Part shown: positions 40,924 through 50,586 of the stretch, in pieces
Layout of the letters: the number at the start of each line of letters is the position of its first letter
Numbering within the stretch: position 1 is the stretch's first letter
Origin: FEB-7 sp963698265
GTDB taxonomy: Bacteria > Pseudomonadota > Gammaproteobacteria > Burkholderiales > Usitatibacteraceae
DNA length: 64,000 bases
Direction: 5' to 3'
Assembly (NCBI GenBank): GCA_963698265.1
Contig: CAVOQC010000005.1
Location: forward strand, 124,001-188,000
Notes under the pieces: generated by a model
Database searches by the model: none
The model's input: the letters and a program-made list of their open reading frames with translations, nothing else
Told to the model about the DNA's origin: nothing
Program-made: the position numbers and the translations under genes

Positions 40924-41579
40924 GCGCGGGTTCCGTAGAGCTGGTGCTGGTGGATGTAGTCGACCACGGGGTCGGGAGTGAGGAAGCGCAGCGACGCCCG
41001 GGACTGCCCGAGGCCGCGAATGGCCGTGGAGGATATCGCAAGCGGGGTCATGGCGAAGGTCATGATGCGCCCGCCCGGCGCGGAAAGGACGTCCTCGAGG
41101 CCCGTCGTCACGCGCGGCCAGAGCGCCCGGGGGATCACCCCGGGCCCCGTCGCCTGCCATCCGTCGTCGCCGGCCCGGACCGCCACGGCGAAGTGCGCGA
41201 GCGCGAAAAGCGCCTCCCAGCGATGCCAGGTCTCCACGCGGGCAAAGGCGTCGGTGCCGCACAGGAACACGATCGGCCGGTCGGGCCCGCATTCGCGGCG
41301 GTACTCCTCGAGCGTGTCCACGGTGTACGTGGGCCCGGCGCGGTGCAGCTCGCGCTCGTCCACCGCGAAGGCCGGCTCGCCTGCGATGGCAAGTGCCAGC
41401 ATCCGTGCGCGCTGGGCGCCGTCCGCCCCCGTGTCGGCGCGGCGCTGCCAGGGGCGGCCCGCCGGCAGGAACACGACGCGCTCGAGGCGGAAGGCCTCGC
41501 GCAGCTCCGTCGCGAGCCGCAGGTGGCCGAAATGGACCGGGTCGAAGGTGCCGCCGAAAAGGCCGAGGGGGGAGGTCAA
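40920..41579 (-). CDS. nadD: Nicotinate-nucleotide adenylyltransferase
   Basis: A 219-residue enzyme that makes deamido-NAD from nicotinate mononucleotide and ATP. The nucleotidyl-transfer motif is GLFGGTFDPVHFGHL and the C-terminal motif is ISSTAIR; FLCGTDAFARVETW is also conserved. The start is a TTG at 41579, four bases after the proA stop; no ATG or GTG is available before the active-site motif. It overlaps rsfS. Confidence 0.95.
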   Translation of the reverse strand: MTSPLGLFGGTFDPVHFGHLRLATELREAFRLERVVFLPAGRPWQRRADTGADGAQRARMLALAIAGEPAFAVDERELHRAGPTYTVDTLEEYRRECGPDRPIVFLCGTDAFARVETWHRWEALFALAHFAVAVRAGDDGWQATGPGVIPRALWPRVTTGLEDVLSAPGGRIMTFAMTPLAISSTAIRGLGQSRASLRFLTPDPVVDYIHQHQLYGTRA

Positions 41580-41583
41580 ATGC

Positions 41584-42912
41584 TCAGCCGCGAACGTGCC
41601 CGTCGCCGAGCACGACCCACTTCTGCGAGGTGAGCCCCTCGAGCCCGACGGGACCGCGGGCGTGGAGCTTGTTGGTGGAGATGCCCACTTCGGCGCCCAG
41701 GCCGTACTCGAAGCCGTCGGCGAAGCGGGTCGAGGCGTTCACCATCACCGAGGCGGAGTCCACTTCGCGCAGGAAGCGCCGGGCCCGCCCCCAGTCCTCG
41801 GTGACGATGGCGTCCGTGTGGTGCGAGCCGTAACGCGCGATGTGCGCCATGGCCTCGTCCAGGCCGGGCACGATGGCAATGGCGACGATGGGGGCGAGGT
41901 ACTCCGCGGACCAGTCGTCCTCGACGGCCGCCTTCACGCCCTTTACGCCCGCCTTCTCGAGGACGGCCTTCGATTCGGCGCAGGCGCGCATCTCCACGCC
42001 CTTCTTCGCGAAGAGCTTGCCGATGGCCGGCAGCACCGCGGGCGCCGCCGCCCGCGCGACGAGGAGTGTTTCCATCGCGTTGCACGTCCCGCAGCGCTGG
42101 GTCTTCGCGTTGTCGGCGATGGCGAGCGCCTTCGCGGGATCCGCACCCGCGTCGACGTAGACGTGGCACACGCCGTCCAGGTGCCGGATCACCGGAACGC
42201 GCGCCTCGCGGGAGATGCGCTCGATCAGGCTCTTGCCGCCGCGCGGCACGATCACGTCGACGTATTCCTCGGCCGCGATCAGCTCGCCCACGGCGGCGCG
42301 ATCGGTCGTGCCCACGAGCTGCACCGCCGCCTCCGGCAGGCCCGCGGCCTTCAGGCCCTCGTGCAGGCAGGCGACGATGGCCTCGTTGGAGTTGAGCGAC
42401 TCGCTGCCGCCGCGCAGTATCGCCGCGTTGCCGCTCTTCAGGCACAGCCCGCCCGCGTCCGCGGTCACGTCGGGGCGGGACTCGTAGATGATGCCCACCA
42501 CGCCCAGGGGCACGCGCATGCGCCCCACCTGGATGCCGGTGGGCCGAAAGCGCAGCTCGGTGATCTCGCCCACCGGGTCGGCGAGCTTCGCGACCTGGCG
42601 CAGTCCCTCGGCCATCTCCTCGACCGCCCTGGCGGTGAGCTTCAGGCGGTCGATGAAGGCGTCGTCGGCGCCCGCGGAACGGCTTCCCGCGCCTTCGGGC
42701 CCGCGCCGCGCCGCCTTCACGTCGCGTGCGTTGGCCGCGAGGATCGTCTTCTCGCGGTCCGCGAGGGCCTCGGCGGCGACCTCGAGTGCGTGATTCTTGG
42801 CGTCGGTGCCGGCGCGCGCGAGTTCGCGGCTCGCATCGCGTGCCGATCGGCCGAGCGCGGCGATCAGGGCGCGCGCGTCGTGGGAGGCGTTCAGGTCGTT
42901 CATGTCGTTCAC
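41584..42912 (-). CDS. proA: Glutamate-5-semialdehyde dehydrogenase
   Basis: A 442-residue enzyme, slightly longer than the usual 415-420 because of an N-terminal extension and a short insert (RRGPEGAGSRSAGADDA). The catalytic cysteine is in TQRCGTCNAMETLLV, and MRVPLGVVGIIYESRPDVT and STRFADGFEYGLGAEVGIS are conserved. It reduces gamma-glutamyl phosphate to glutamate semialdehyde in proline synthesis. The start is GTG at 42912 or ATG at 42903; neither has a clear ribosome-binding site, and it follows holA at once. Confidence 0.95.
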   Translation of the reverse strand: MNDMNDLNASHDARALIAALGRSARDASRELARAGTDAKNHALEVAAEALADREKTILAANARDVKAARRGPEGAGSRSAGADDAFIDRLKLTARAVEEMAEGLRQVAKLADPVGEITELRFRPTGIQVGRMRVPLGVVGIIYESRPDVTADAGGLCLKSGNAAILRGGSESLNSNEAIVACLHEGLKAAGLPEAAVQLVGTTDRAAVGELIAAEEYVDVIVPRGGKSLIERISREARVPVIRHLDGVCHVYVDAGADPAKALAIADNAKTQRCGTCNAMETLLVARAAAPAVLPAIGKLFAKKGVEMRACAESKAVLEKAGVKGVKAAVEDDWSAEYLAPIVAIAIVPGLDEAMAHIARYGSHHTDAIVTEDWGRARRFLREVDSASVMVNASTRFADGFEYGLGAEVGISTNKLHARGPVGLEGLTSQKWVVLGDGHVRG

Positions 42913-42915
42913 GGG

Positions 42916-43914
42916 TCAGGCCGCAGGTCGAAGGGCCGGTCTTCCGGCGAGGGCGAGGCAGAGTTCGAGGATCTCCTCCCACGCATCGCCCGTTTCCACG
43001 CCTTTGATCATGCGGTCAATACGGTGGGCCCGCAAGAGTTGGCGGTCGAAGGAGGCCGCGTCGTGCTTGCGCGCGGTGCGTCCCGCGCGTTGCGTGCGCT
43101 CCGGGTCGAGGAAGCGGCGGGGGCGCTCGCCGCCGGAGAGCTGCATCATCAGGCGCAGCTCCTCGGTCAGGGCCCAGAGCAGCAGCGGCAGGGGCTCCGC
43201 CTCGGCCTCGAGGGAATCGACCGCGCGCGCGATCCGGCCGGGCTCGCCGTCGTGGATCGCCTCGATGAGGCCGTCGCGCTCGAAGCGCGAGACGTCGGTC
43301 ACCGCCTCGCGGATCGCGTCGGCGGAAATCTCCCCGGCCGGCAGGAGCAGGGCGAGCTTCTCGACTTCCTGCCGCGCGGCAAGGAGGTTGCCTTCCACGC
43401 GCTCGGCCATCCACTCGAGCGTCTCCACGCCGGCGCGCTGCTGCTGCAGGGCGAGGCGCTCGGCGAGCCATTGCGGCAGCTCCTCGCGCGAGACGGCCCT
43501 GGCCTCGACCGCCACGCCCGCGGCCTCGAGCGCGCCGAACCAGGCGGTCTTGAGTCCCTGCCAGTCGATCGCCGGCAGCATCACGAGGACGACCGTGTCC
43601 GCGGGCAGGCGTGCGCAGAGCGCCTCGATCGCCTTGCCGCCCTCGGCGCCGGGCTTGCCCGTGGGGACGTGCACTTCGAGCAGGCGCTTGGTCGCGAAAA
43701 GCGAGAGGTTCGCGGCGGAGGCGCCGAGCGCCGCCCAGTCCGCGCCCGGCTCGGCGGTGAAGACCTCGCGCTCGCTCGCGCCGTCGCGGCGCGCGGCCGC
43801 GCGGATGGCGTCGCCCGCCTCGAGCGCGAGGAGCGTCTCCGGGCCGTGCACCGCGTACAGGGGGGAGAGCCCCTTCTTCAGGTGCTGGGCGAGGCTGCGG
43901 GTGGCGATCTTCAT
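42916..43914 (-). CDS. holA: DNA polymerase III delta subunit
   Basis: A 332-residue HolA protein, the clamp-loader subunit that opens the sliding clamp. Typical features are the start LKKGLSPLYAVHGPETLLALEAGDAIR (in two parts), the middle LARPADTVVLV-type strand seen here as LPADTVVLVMLP, and the C-terminal helical domain (LLLWALTEELRLMMQL). The first four bases overlap lptE (ATGA). Confidence 0.93.
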   Translation of the reverse strand: MKIATRSLAQHLKKGLSPLYAVHGPETLLALEAGDAIRAAARRDGASEREVFTAEPGADWAALGASAANLSLFATKRLLEVHVPTGKPGAEGGKAIEALCARLPADTVVLVMLPAIDWQGLKTAWFGALEAAGVAVEARAVSREELPQWLAERLALQQQRAGVETLEWMAERVEGNLLAARQEVEKLALLLPAGEISADAIREAVTDVSRFERDGLIEAIHDGEPGRIARAVDSLEAEAEPLPLLLWALTEELRLMMQLSGGERPRRFLDPERTQRAGRTARKHDAASFDRQLLRAHRIDRMIKGVETGDAWEEILELCLALAGRPALRPAA

Positions 43915-44405
43915 GGCGCGGCGGCCCCGGCGTGCGCGATGGCGATGCGGCGAAGGATCTGCGAGGCGGCCTCCGCGCGCATGTCCTCGAAGAGCTGGCG
44001 CTCCTCGACTTCCTTGGCGAGCGGCGCGGTCTCGGAGTACGAGATGATGCGGCGGACCTCGATCTCCGCGGGCGCGATCAGGACCTGCCCGGCGCCGTTC
44101 ATCACCCTGTAGCTCACGCGAAGCCGAAGCTGGTAGTCGAACACGCGGCCCGCGCTGGTGAGGGTCTGGATCGTCTTCTCGGCGCTCTCCGAGAGGATGC
44201 GCAGCTGCGCCTCGGCGTCCTTGAGATCGGCCGTGAGCCGCGTGGGCCCGCCGGAGAGATGGCGGCGGATCTCCACGGCCACCTGCGAGGGCGCTTCCGT
44301 GGAGACGTGCAGGGACTTCAATCCCGACGGCGCCTCGCCGCGCAACTGGAAGCCGCAGGCCGAGACGGCAAGAGCGAGGAGCCCCGCGGCGAGGAGTCTA
44401 GACAA
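43911..44405 (-). CDS. lptE: LPS-assembly lipoprotein LptE
   Basis: A 164-residue outer-membrane lipoprotein (RlpB). The signal peptide ends at lipobox AVSAC with lipidated C17, followed by the conserved GFQLRGEAP. The body has the LptE pattern of strands and helices (RRIISYSETAPLAKEVEERQLFEDMR in its central helix, in two parts). It plugs the LptD barrel for LPS insertion. The start is TTG at 44405, overlapping the leuS stop by eight bases. Confidence 0.9.
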   Translation of the reverse strand: MSRLLAAGLLALAVSACGFQLRGEAPSGLKSLHVSTEAPSQVAVEIRRHLSGGPTRLTADLKDAEAQLRILSESAEKTIQTLTSAGRVFDYQLRLRVSYRVMNGAGQVLIAPAEIEVRRIISYSETAPLAKEVEERQLFEDMRAEAASQILRRIAIAHAGAAAP

Positions 44406-47007
44406 CGAGGTTCACCAGGCGCCCGGGCACCACGACGACCTTCTTCGCGGGCCGGCCCTCCATGAACTTCACCGCCGCCTCCGATGCGAGCGCGAGCCGC
44501 TCGATCTCCTCCCGCGACGCGTCGGCCGCGACGCTGATGTGGCCGCGCAGCTTTCCGTTCACCTGCACGACGAGCTCCACCGTGTCCTGCACGAGCGCCG
44601 ACCTGTCCGTTTCCGGCCAGGCCCGGTCCACGAGTCGCGTGCCGGGGCGAAGCTCGGCCCACAGCGCCGTCGTGATGTGCGGGACGATGGGGGAGAGCAG
44701 CAGCACGGCGGCCTCGAGCACCTCCTGCGCGACGGCGCGGGCGGACGGGGAACCGTCCTTCACGTCGGTGAGCGCGTTCAGCATCTCCATCACCGCGGCG
44801 ATGGCGGTGTTGAACTGGAGCCTGCGGCCATAGTCGTCGCCCACCTTGTCGATGGTCCTGTGCAGCTTGAAGCGCAGGTCCTTCAGTTCGGGGGAGAGCC
44901 CCGCCGGCGCGGGGCCGGCGACGGGGCCGCCGGCGGCCAGGTGGTCGTGCACGAGTTTCCACACGCGCCGCAGGAACCGGAAGGAGCCCTCTACCGAGGA
45001 GTCGGACCACAGCATCGTGTCCGTGGGCGGGCTCGCGAACATCACGTAGAGGCGCGCCGTGTCGGCTCCGTAGCGGTCTATCAGGTCCTGGGGATCGACG
45101 CCGTTTCGCTTGGACTTCGACATCGTGCCGATGCCGCCGTAGTCCACGGCGCTGCCGTCGGCCCGGAGCGCCGCACCCGTGATCCGGCCCTCGGCGTCGG
45201 ACTTCACCTCCACCTCCTCCGGCGCGAAGTAGGCGATGCCGCCCTTGTCGGTGCGCCGGCTGAAGATGTGGTTGAGCACCATGCCCTGCGTGAGGAGGTT
45301 CCGGAAGGGCTCGTCCACCTTCACGAGGCCCATGTCGCGCATGACCTTGGTCCAGAAGCGCGCGTAGAGCAGGTGCAGGATCGCGTGCTCGATGCCGCCG
45401 ATGTACTGGTCCATCGGCATCCAGTAGTCGGCGCGCTCGTCCACCATCGCGGTGGCGTCCGGGCAGGTGTAGCGGAAGAAGTACCAGGACGAATCGACGA
45501 AGGTGTCCATCGTGTCCGTCTCGCGCTTCGCGGCGCCGCCGCAGGACGGGCACTTGCACTCGTAGAACGCGGGCGACTTCGCGAGCGGGCTGCCGGAGCC
45601 GTCGGGCACGAGGTCCTCGGGCAGCACGACCGGAAGCTCCTCGTCGGGGACGGCGACGTCGCCGCACTTCGGGCAGTGGACGATGGGAATCGGCGTGCCC
45701 CAGTAGCGCTGGCGGGAGATGCCCCAGTCGCGCAGCCGAAACTGCACGCGCTTCGCCCCCAGGCCCGCGGCCTCGAGGTCGGCGGCGACCGCGTCGATGG
45801 CCGCGCCCTGCGCGAGCCCGTCGTACTTGCCGGAATGCACGTTCACGCCAGGCGCCTCGTACCACGGCTGCCAGGCATCGGTGGAGTACGCCTGCCCGTC
45901 CACGTCGATCACCTGCGCGATGGGCAGGCCGTATTGCTTCGCGAAGGCGAAGTCGCGCTCGTCGTGGCCGGGGACCGCCATGACGGCGCCCTCTCCGTAG
46001 CCCATGAGCACGTAGTTGCCGACCCAGACCTCGATGGGCTCCTGCGTGAAGGGGTGGAGCACGAAGAGGCCCGTGGGCATTCCCTTCTTCTCCATCGTGG
46101 CGAGCTCGGCCTCCATCACGCCGCCGCGCTTGCACTCCTCGATGAAGGCGGCGAGCTTCGCCTGGCCCTTCGCGGCTTCTGTCGCGAGCGCGTGCTCCGC
46201 GGCGACCGCGGCGAAGGTGATGCCCATGATCGTGTCGGCGCGCGTGGTGAAGACCTTCAGCCCCGCCTTTCCATCGGCCATGCGCGCGGCCGTCTCCGGC
46301 GCATAGGGCAGCGTGAACTCGACGCCGTAGGAGCGCCCGATCCAGTTTCGCTGCATCTGCTTCACCTGCTCGGGCCAGGCGAGGCCGTCGAGGGCGTCGA
46401 CCAGCTCGTCGGCGTACTGCGAGATCCTGAGGTACCACATCGGGATCTCGCGCTTCTCCACCGTCGCGCCCGTGCGCCAACCCTTGCCGTCGATCACCTG
46501 CTCGTTGGCGAGCACGGTCTGGTCCACGGGATCCCAGTTCACCGTGCCCGTCTTCTTGTAGGCGATGCCCTTCTCGCGCATGCGCAGGAAGAACCACTGG
46601 TTCCACCGGTAGTAGTCGGGCGAGCAGGTCGCGACCTCCCTCGTCCAGTCGATCGCGAATCCGAGCGATTGGAGCTGGCGCTTCATATAGGCGATGTTCT
46701 CCCACGTCCACTTCGCGGGCGGCACGCCGTGCGCCATGGCGGCGTTCTCCGCGGGCAGCCCGAAGGCGTCCCAGCCCATGGGCTGCAGGACGTTGTAGCC
46801 CTTCATGCGCAGGAAGTGGCAGAGCGCGTCGTTGATCGAGTAGTTGCGCACGTGCCCCATGTGCAGCTTGCCCGACGGGTACGGCAGCATGCCCACGTCG
46901 AAGTACTTGGGCTTCGCCGAGGCGTCGGGCGCCACGAAGGCCTTCGTCTCGGTCCATTCGCGCTGGACCGCGGGTTCGAGGCTCTTCGGGTGGTAATGGG
47001 GGTCCAT
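44398..47007 (-). CDS. leuS: Leucyl-tRNA synthetase
   Basis: An 869-residue class I synthetase. The HIGH motif is in PYPSGKLHMGHVRNY, the KMSKS motif in MSKSKRNGVDP, and the editing domain contains FTTRADTIMGITFAAVAAEH. The zinc-binding region (CPKCGDVAVPD and CKCPSCGGAAKR) is present. The ATG at 47007 begins MDPHYHPKSLEP; an upstream in-frame start at 47070 would precede the likely promoter and is rejected. It heads the operon that runs to maf. Confidence 0.97.
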   Translation of the reverse strand: MDPHYHPKSLEPAVQREWTETKAFVAPDASAKPKYFDVGMLPYPSGKLHMGHVRNYSINDALCHFLRMKGYNVLQPMGWDAFGLPAENAAMAHGVPPAKWTWENIAYMKRQLQSLGFAIDWTREVATCSPDYYRWNQWFFLRMREKGIAYKKTGTVNWDPVDQTVLANEQVIDGKGWRTGATVEKREIPMWYLRISQYADELVDALDGLAWPEQVKQMQRNWIGRSYGVEFTLPYAPETAARMADGKAGLKVFTTRADTIMGITFAAVAAEHALATEAAKGQAKLAAFIEECKRGGVMEAELATMEKKGMPTGLFVLHPFTQEPIEVWVGNYVLMGYGEGAVMAVPGHDERDFAFAKQYGLPIAQVIDVDGQAYSTDAWQPWYEAPGVNVHSGKYDGLAQGAAIDAVAADLEAAGLGAKRVQFRLRDWGISRQRYWGTPIPIVHCPKCGDVAVPDEELPVVLPEDLVPDGSGSPLAKSPAFYECKCPSCGGAAKRETDTMDTFVDSSWYFFRYTCPDATAMVDERADYWMPMDQYIGGIEHAILHLLYARFWTKVMRDMGLVKVDEPFRNLLTQGMVLNHIFSRRTDKGGIAYFAPEEVEVKSDAEGRITGAALRADGSAVDYGGIGTMSKSKRNGVDPQDLIDRYGADTARLYVMFASPPTDTMLWSDSSVEGSFRFLRRVWKLVHDHLAAGGPVAGPAPAGLSPELKDLRFKLHRTIDKVGDDYGRRLQFNTAIAAVMEMLNALTDVKDGSPSARAVAQEVLEAAVLLLSPIVPHITTALWAELRPGTRLVDRAWPETDRSALVQDTVELVVQVNGKLRGHISVAADASREEIERLALASEAAVKFMEGRPAKKVVVVPGRLVNLVV

Positions 47008-47047
47008 GGCGATCGGGGGCTCGGAAGGCGCTTGGTGCGATGCGCAA

Positions 47048-47053
47048 ATTATA
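47048..47053 (-). promoter_or_regulatory. Candidate -10 element for the leuS operon
   Basis: On the minus strand the sequence reads ctgcTATAATttgcgc, a perfect -10 hexamer about 41 bases before the leuS ATG. No good -35 hexamer lies 16-18 bases upstream (the place reads aagggc). Confidence 0.5.
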
Positions 47054-47175
47054 GCAGCGAGGTCGCCCAAGCCCTTGATTTGCCATGCGCTATCGCGGCC
47101 GACGGCGGGTGCGGCCGCGGCACGCCGTCGCGGAATCGTGCCCGCTCCACCGAAGGAGGGCGCGGGCGGCGGCGG

Positions 47176-47181
47176 TATAAT
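47176..47181 (+). promoter_or_regulatory. Candidate -10 element for the UvrD-like helicase gene
   Basis: A perfect TATAAT within ggcggtataattcgg, 27 bases before the ATG at 47208. The -35 position is GC-rich and poor, so the promoter is probably weak or activator-dependent. Confidence 0.45.
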
Positions 47182-47207
47182 TCGGCTCCGCTTCCGCAGC
47201 CCGCCGC

Positions 47208-49502
47208 ATGCCCGACCTCCTCGCCGGCCTGAATCCCGAACAACTGCGGGCCGTCACCCTTCCACGCGAATCCGCCCTGATCCTGGCCGGCGCCGGCAGC
47301 GGCAAGACGCGCGTGCTCACCACCCGCATCGCGCACCTCATCCAGTCGGGCCAGGCGAGCCCGGCGGGAGTCCTCGCCGTCACCTTCACCAACAAGGCCG
47401 CGCGCGAGATGCTCACGCGCCTGTCGGCGATGCTGCCCATCAACACGCGCGGCATGTGGGTGGGCACCTTCCACGGCCTGTGCAACCGGCTGCTGCGCGC
47501 ACACCACCGCGAGGTCGGCCTGCCGCAGCTCTTCCAGATCCTCGATTCCGGCGACCAGCTCTCGGTGGTCAAGCGCCTGGCCCGCGCGCAGTCGCTCGAC
47601 GAGGAGAAGTTCGCGCCGCGCCAGCTGCAGGCGTTCATCAACCGCTGCAAGGAGGCGGGGCTGCGCGCCAACGCGGTGGAGGCGGGAGACGACTTCACGC
47701 GCCGCCTGGCCGCCTTCTACGCTGATTACGACGCGCAGTGCAACCGCGAGGGCGTGGTGGATTTCGCCGAGCTGCTGCTGCGCACCTACGAGCTGCTCGT
47801 GCGCGACGCGAACCTGCTCGCCCACTACCAGGGGCGTTTCCGCTACGTGCTGGTCGACGAGTTCCAGGACACCAACAAGCTGCAGTACAAGTGGGTGCGC
47901 CTCATGGCCGGCCCGGAGGGGTGCGTCTTCGCCGTGGGCGATGACGATCAATCGATTTACCGCTTCCGAGGCGCCGACGTGGGCAACATGAACGAGTTCC
48001 TGCGCGACTTCGGCGTGCGCGAAGTCGTGAAGCTCGAGCAGAACTACCGTTCCCAGGGCGCGATCCTCGACGCGGCCAACGCCGTCATCGCGCAGAACCG
48101 CGCGCGCCTGGGCAAGAACCTGTGGACCGCCGAGGGGCGAGGCGAGCCGCTTCGCATCTACGCCGCCGTCAACGACGAGGAGGAGGCGCGCTTCATCGTG
48201 GACGAGGCGAAGCAGCTCAACCGCGAGGGTACGGCGCTCGCCGACATGGCGCTGCTCTACCGGTCGAACGCCCAGTCGAGAATCCTCGAACATGCGCTCT
48301 TCCGCGCCGGGATCTCCTACAAGGTCTACGGCGGGCTGCGCTTCTTCGAGCGCCAGGAGGTGAAGCACGCGCTCGCCTACCTGCGCCTCGCGGCGAATCT
48401 CGACGACGACACCGCCTTCTCGCGCGTGGTGAACTTCCCGCCGCGGGGCATCGGGGCGCGCTCGGTCGAGCAGCTGCAGGAGGCGGCGCAGTCCGGGCTG
48501 GGCAGCCTCGCCCGCGCGGCGAAGGCGGGTGCGGTGTCCGGGCGCGGCGGCGCGGCGATCGCGCAGTTCCTCGTGCTCGTCGAGCGCCTGCGCCAGGCGA
48601 GCGAGTCCCTCACGCTCCCCGAGCTGATCGAGGAGGTGCTCGCGGTCTCGGCGCTGAAGGACCACTACGCAGCCGAGCGCGACGGCCAGGACCGCGTCGA
48701 GAATTTGAACGAGCTCGCGAACGCCGCGGCGCTCTTCAACGAGGAGTTCGAGATTGGCGTCGAGCCCGCGGGAGAGTCCCAGGAGGACGTGGCCCCGGTG
48801 CCCGGCACGCACCAGCAGCAGGTGCTCGCCGCCTTCCTCTCGCACGCGAGCCTGGAGGCGGGCGAGCACGAGGCGGGCGCGGGCGAGGACGCGCTGCAGC
48901 TTATGACGGTGCATTCGTCCAAGGGCCTGGAGTTCGACGCGGTGTTCGTGGGCGGGCTCGAGGAGGGCCTTTTTCCCCACGACAACAGCCTGAACGAGGA
49001 CGGCGGCATCGAGGAGGAGCGCCGCCTCATGTACGTGGCGATCACCCGGGCGAGGAAGCGGCTCTACCTCTCCTACGCCGGCAGCCGCATGCTGCACGGC
49101 CAGCCGCGCTACGGCATCGTCTCGCGCTTCGTCGAGGAGATCCCGGCGGAACTTTGCAAGTGGATCGTGCTGCCCGACAAGCCGGCCTGGGCGTCGCCGC
49201 AGGCGACGCGGTGGGACAAGCCGGCCTGGGGTGGCCGCGGCGACGGGGTGGCTTCGGGAGGTGGCCGGGCGCCGGGGGCCGAGGCCGGCCGCTACGCGAG
49301 CGCGCCGCGCGCCGGGTTCGAGACCTCGCGCCCCGACGAGCACCCCTTCGCCATCGGCGCGAACGTGCGCCACGCGAAGTTCGGCGAGGGCGTGGTGATC
49401 AACGTCGAGGGCCGCGGGCTCGAAGCCCGGGTGCAGGTGCGCTTCCGCACCGAGGGCACCAAGTGGCTCGCGCTCCAGTACGCGAAGCTCTCACCCGGCT
49501 GA
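47208..49502 (+). CDS. uvrD: UvrD/PcrA-type DNA helicase
   Basis: A 764-residue superfamily 1A helicase. Motif I is LAGAGSGKTRVL, Ia is VTFTNKAAREM, II is VLVDEFQDTN, III is VGDDDQSIYRFRGA, IV is LEQNYRS, V is MTVHSSKGLEFD and VI is YVAITRARKRLYLS. The C-terminus (IGANVRHAKFGEGVVINVEG) is the tudor-like domain that contacts RNA polymerase in UvrD/PcrA. It unwinds DNA in mismatch and excision repair. Rep is the main alternative, but the C-terminal domain argues for UvrD. It is divergent from leuS. Confidence 0.92.
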   Translation: MPDLLAGLNPEQLRAVTLPRESALILAGAGSGKTRVLTTRIAHLIQSGQASPAGVLAVTFTNKAAREMLTRLSAMLPINTRGMWVGTFHGLCNRLLRAHHREVGLPQLFQILDSGDQLSVVKRLARAQSLDEEKFAPRQLQAFINRCKEAGLRANAVEAGDDFTRRLAAFYADYDAQCNREGVVDFAELLLRTYELLVRDANLLAHYQGRFRYVLVDEFQDTNKLQYKWVRLMAGPEGCVFAVGDDDQSIYRFRGADVGNMNEFLRDFGVREVVKLEQNYRSQGAILDAANAVIAQNRARLGKNLWTAEGRGEPLRIYAAVNDEEEARFIVDEAKQLNREGTALADMALLYRSNAQSRILEHALFRAGISYKVYGGLRFFERQEVKHALAYLRLAANLDDDTAFSRVVNFPPRGIGARSVEQLQEAAQSGLGSLARAAKAGAVSGRGGAAIAQFLVLVERLRQASESLTLPELIEEVLAVSALKDHYAAERDGQDRVENLNELANAAALFNEEFEIGVEPAGESQEDVAPVPGTHQQQVLAAFLSHASLEAGEHEAGAGEDALQLMTVHSSKGLEFDAVFVGGLEEGLFPHDNSLNEDGGIEEERRLMYVAITRARKRLYLSYAGSRMLHGQPRYGIVSRFVEEIPAELCKWIVLPDKPAWASPQATRWDKPAWGGRGDGVASGGGRAPGAEAGRYASAPRAGFETSRPDEHPFAIGANVRHAKFGEGVVINVEGRGLEARVQVRFRTEGTKWLALQYAKLSPG

Positions 49503-49512
49503 GGCGGCGGCG

Positions 49513-50580
49513 CTAGGACTCGAGCACGTGGACGCGGTTGCGTCCCGCGGCCTTGGCGAGGTAGAGCGCGCGATCGGCGAGGGCCACGGCCTCGATGCTG
49601 TCCCGCATGCCCGGCCGCACTTCCGCGACACCGAGGCTCGCGGTGCAGCGCAGCTCCGGCGTCGAGGCGAGGCGGAACTTCGATACGGATTCGAGCAGGC
49701 GCGCGGCGGCGATCGCGGCCCCCGCGGCGTTCGAGGAGGGCAGGAGCACGCCGAATTCGTCGCCGCCGTAGCGGCACGCCACGTCTCCGGGCCGCAGCAC
49801 GCCGCGCAGGGCCTCGCCCATGCGGCGAATCACCTCATCGCCGACCAGGTGCCCGAAGCGGTCGTTCACCGACTTGAAGTCGTCCACGTCGATGAGGATC
49901 AAGCCCGCGGTCCCGCCCGCATTGCGCAGCCGCTCGAATTCGCGCTCGAGCGCCTCCTCCCAGTGCTGCCGCGTGGCGAGCCCGGAGAGCCGCTCCGTGC
50001 GCATCGCCAGGTCGAGCTGCTGCTTCTGCCCGCGGATGCGCTGGCGGAGCAGGTAGTTCGCCACGCCGATCGAAAGCGGATAGAGCAGGACCAGGGGGAG
50101 GCAGGCCACCATGACCGCAAAGCTCGTCTCGATGCGCACCTCGGGTGAAGCCAGCAGCATCGTCGCCGTGCCGGTGCCGAGCATCGCCGCCGCCGCGGTG
50201 GCGAAGAGGCGCGGCCCGCCCACGCTCACCATGCCCAGGCCGGTCATCGACGCGATCAGCACGCTCGGCAGGAGGTTGAATCCCATGAGCGGCAGCCAGA
50301 CGCCGGCGAAGGCGGCATCGGCAACGAGGAAGCGGCGTTCGGCCCGCCAGGGATCGGTGTTCCTGCGTGCCGCGAGGTACGCGAGGTGAGGCCAGACGAA
50401 GCCGTGGAAGGCGGCCAGCGCCAGCAGGGCGAGGCTCGTGCCGTTCTCGAGGAACACCGTGGCCACGGCGAGGAAGCCCGCGGCGACGCCGAGCGAACGC
50501 ACGGGATAGACGTGCCGCGGCAACTCGTCGCCGCGATTCGGTGCGGGGGCCGGCTCCTGCCCGGGGGGCGGCACGGCCAT
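49513..50580 (-). CDS. Membrane-bound diguanylate cyclase
   Basis: A 355-residue protein with about five or six N-terminal membrane spans in a MASE2-like arrangement (residues 25-180, including LALLALAAFHGFVWPHLAYLA) and a GGDEF domain at about 200-350. The active site is RYGGDEFG, and the inhibitory I-site RPGD lies five residues before it. GLILIDVDDFKSVNDRFGHLVGDEVIR is complete in its metal- and substrate-binding parts. It should make c-di-GMP with product inhibition. It is the last gene of a minus-strand group from the LOG-family gene. Confidence 0.9.
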   Translation of the reverse strand: MAVPPPGQEPAPAPNRGDELPRHVYPVRSLGVAAGFLAVATVFLENGTSLALLALAAFHGFVWPHLAYLAARRNTDPWRAERRFLVADAAFAGVWLPLMGFNLLPSVLIASMTGLGMVSVGGPRLFATAAAAMLGTGTATMLLASPEVRIETSFAVMVACLPLVLLYPLSIGVANYLLRQRIRGQKQQLDLAMRTERLSGLATRQHWEEALEREFERLRNAGGTAGLILIDVDDFKSVNDRFGHLVGDEVIRRMGEALRGVLRPGDVACRYGGDEFGVLLPSSNAAGAAIAAARLLESVSKFRLASTPELRCTASLGVAEVRPGMRDSIEAVALADRALYLAKAAGRNRVHVLES

Positions 50581-50586
50581 GGCGAA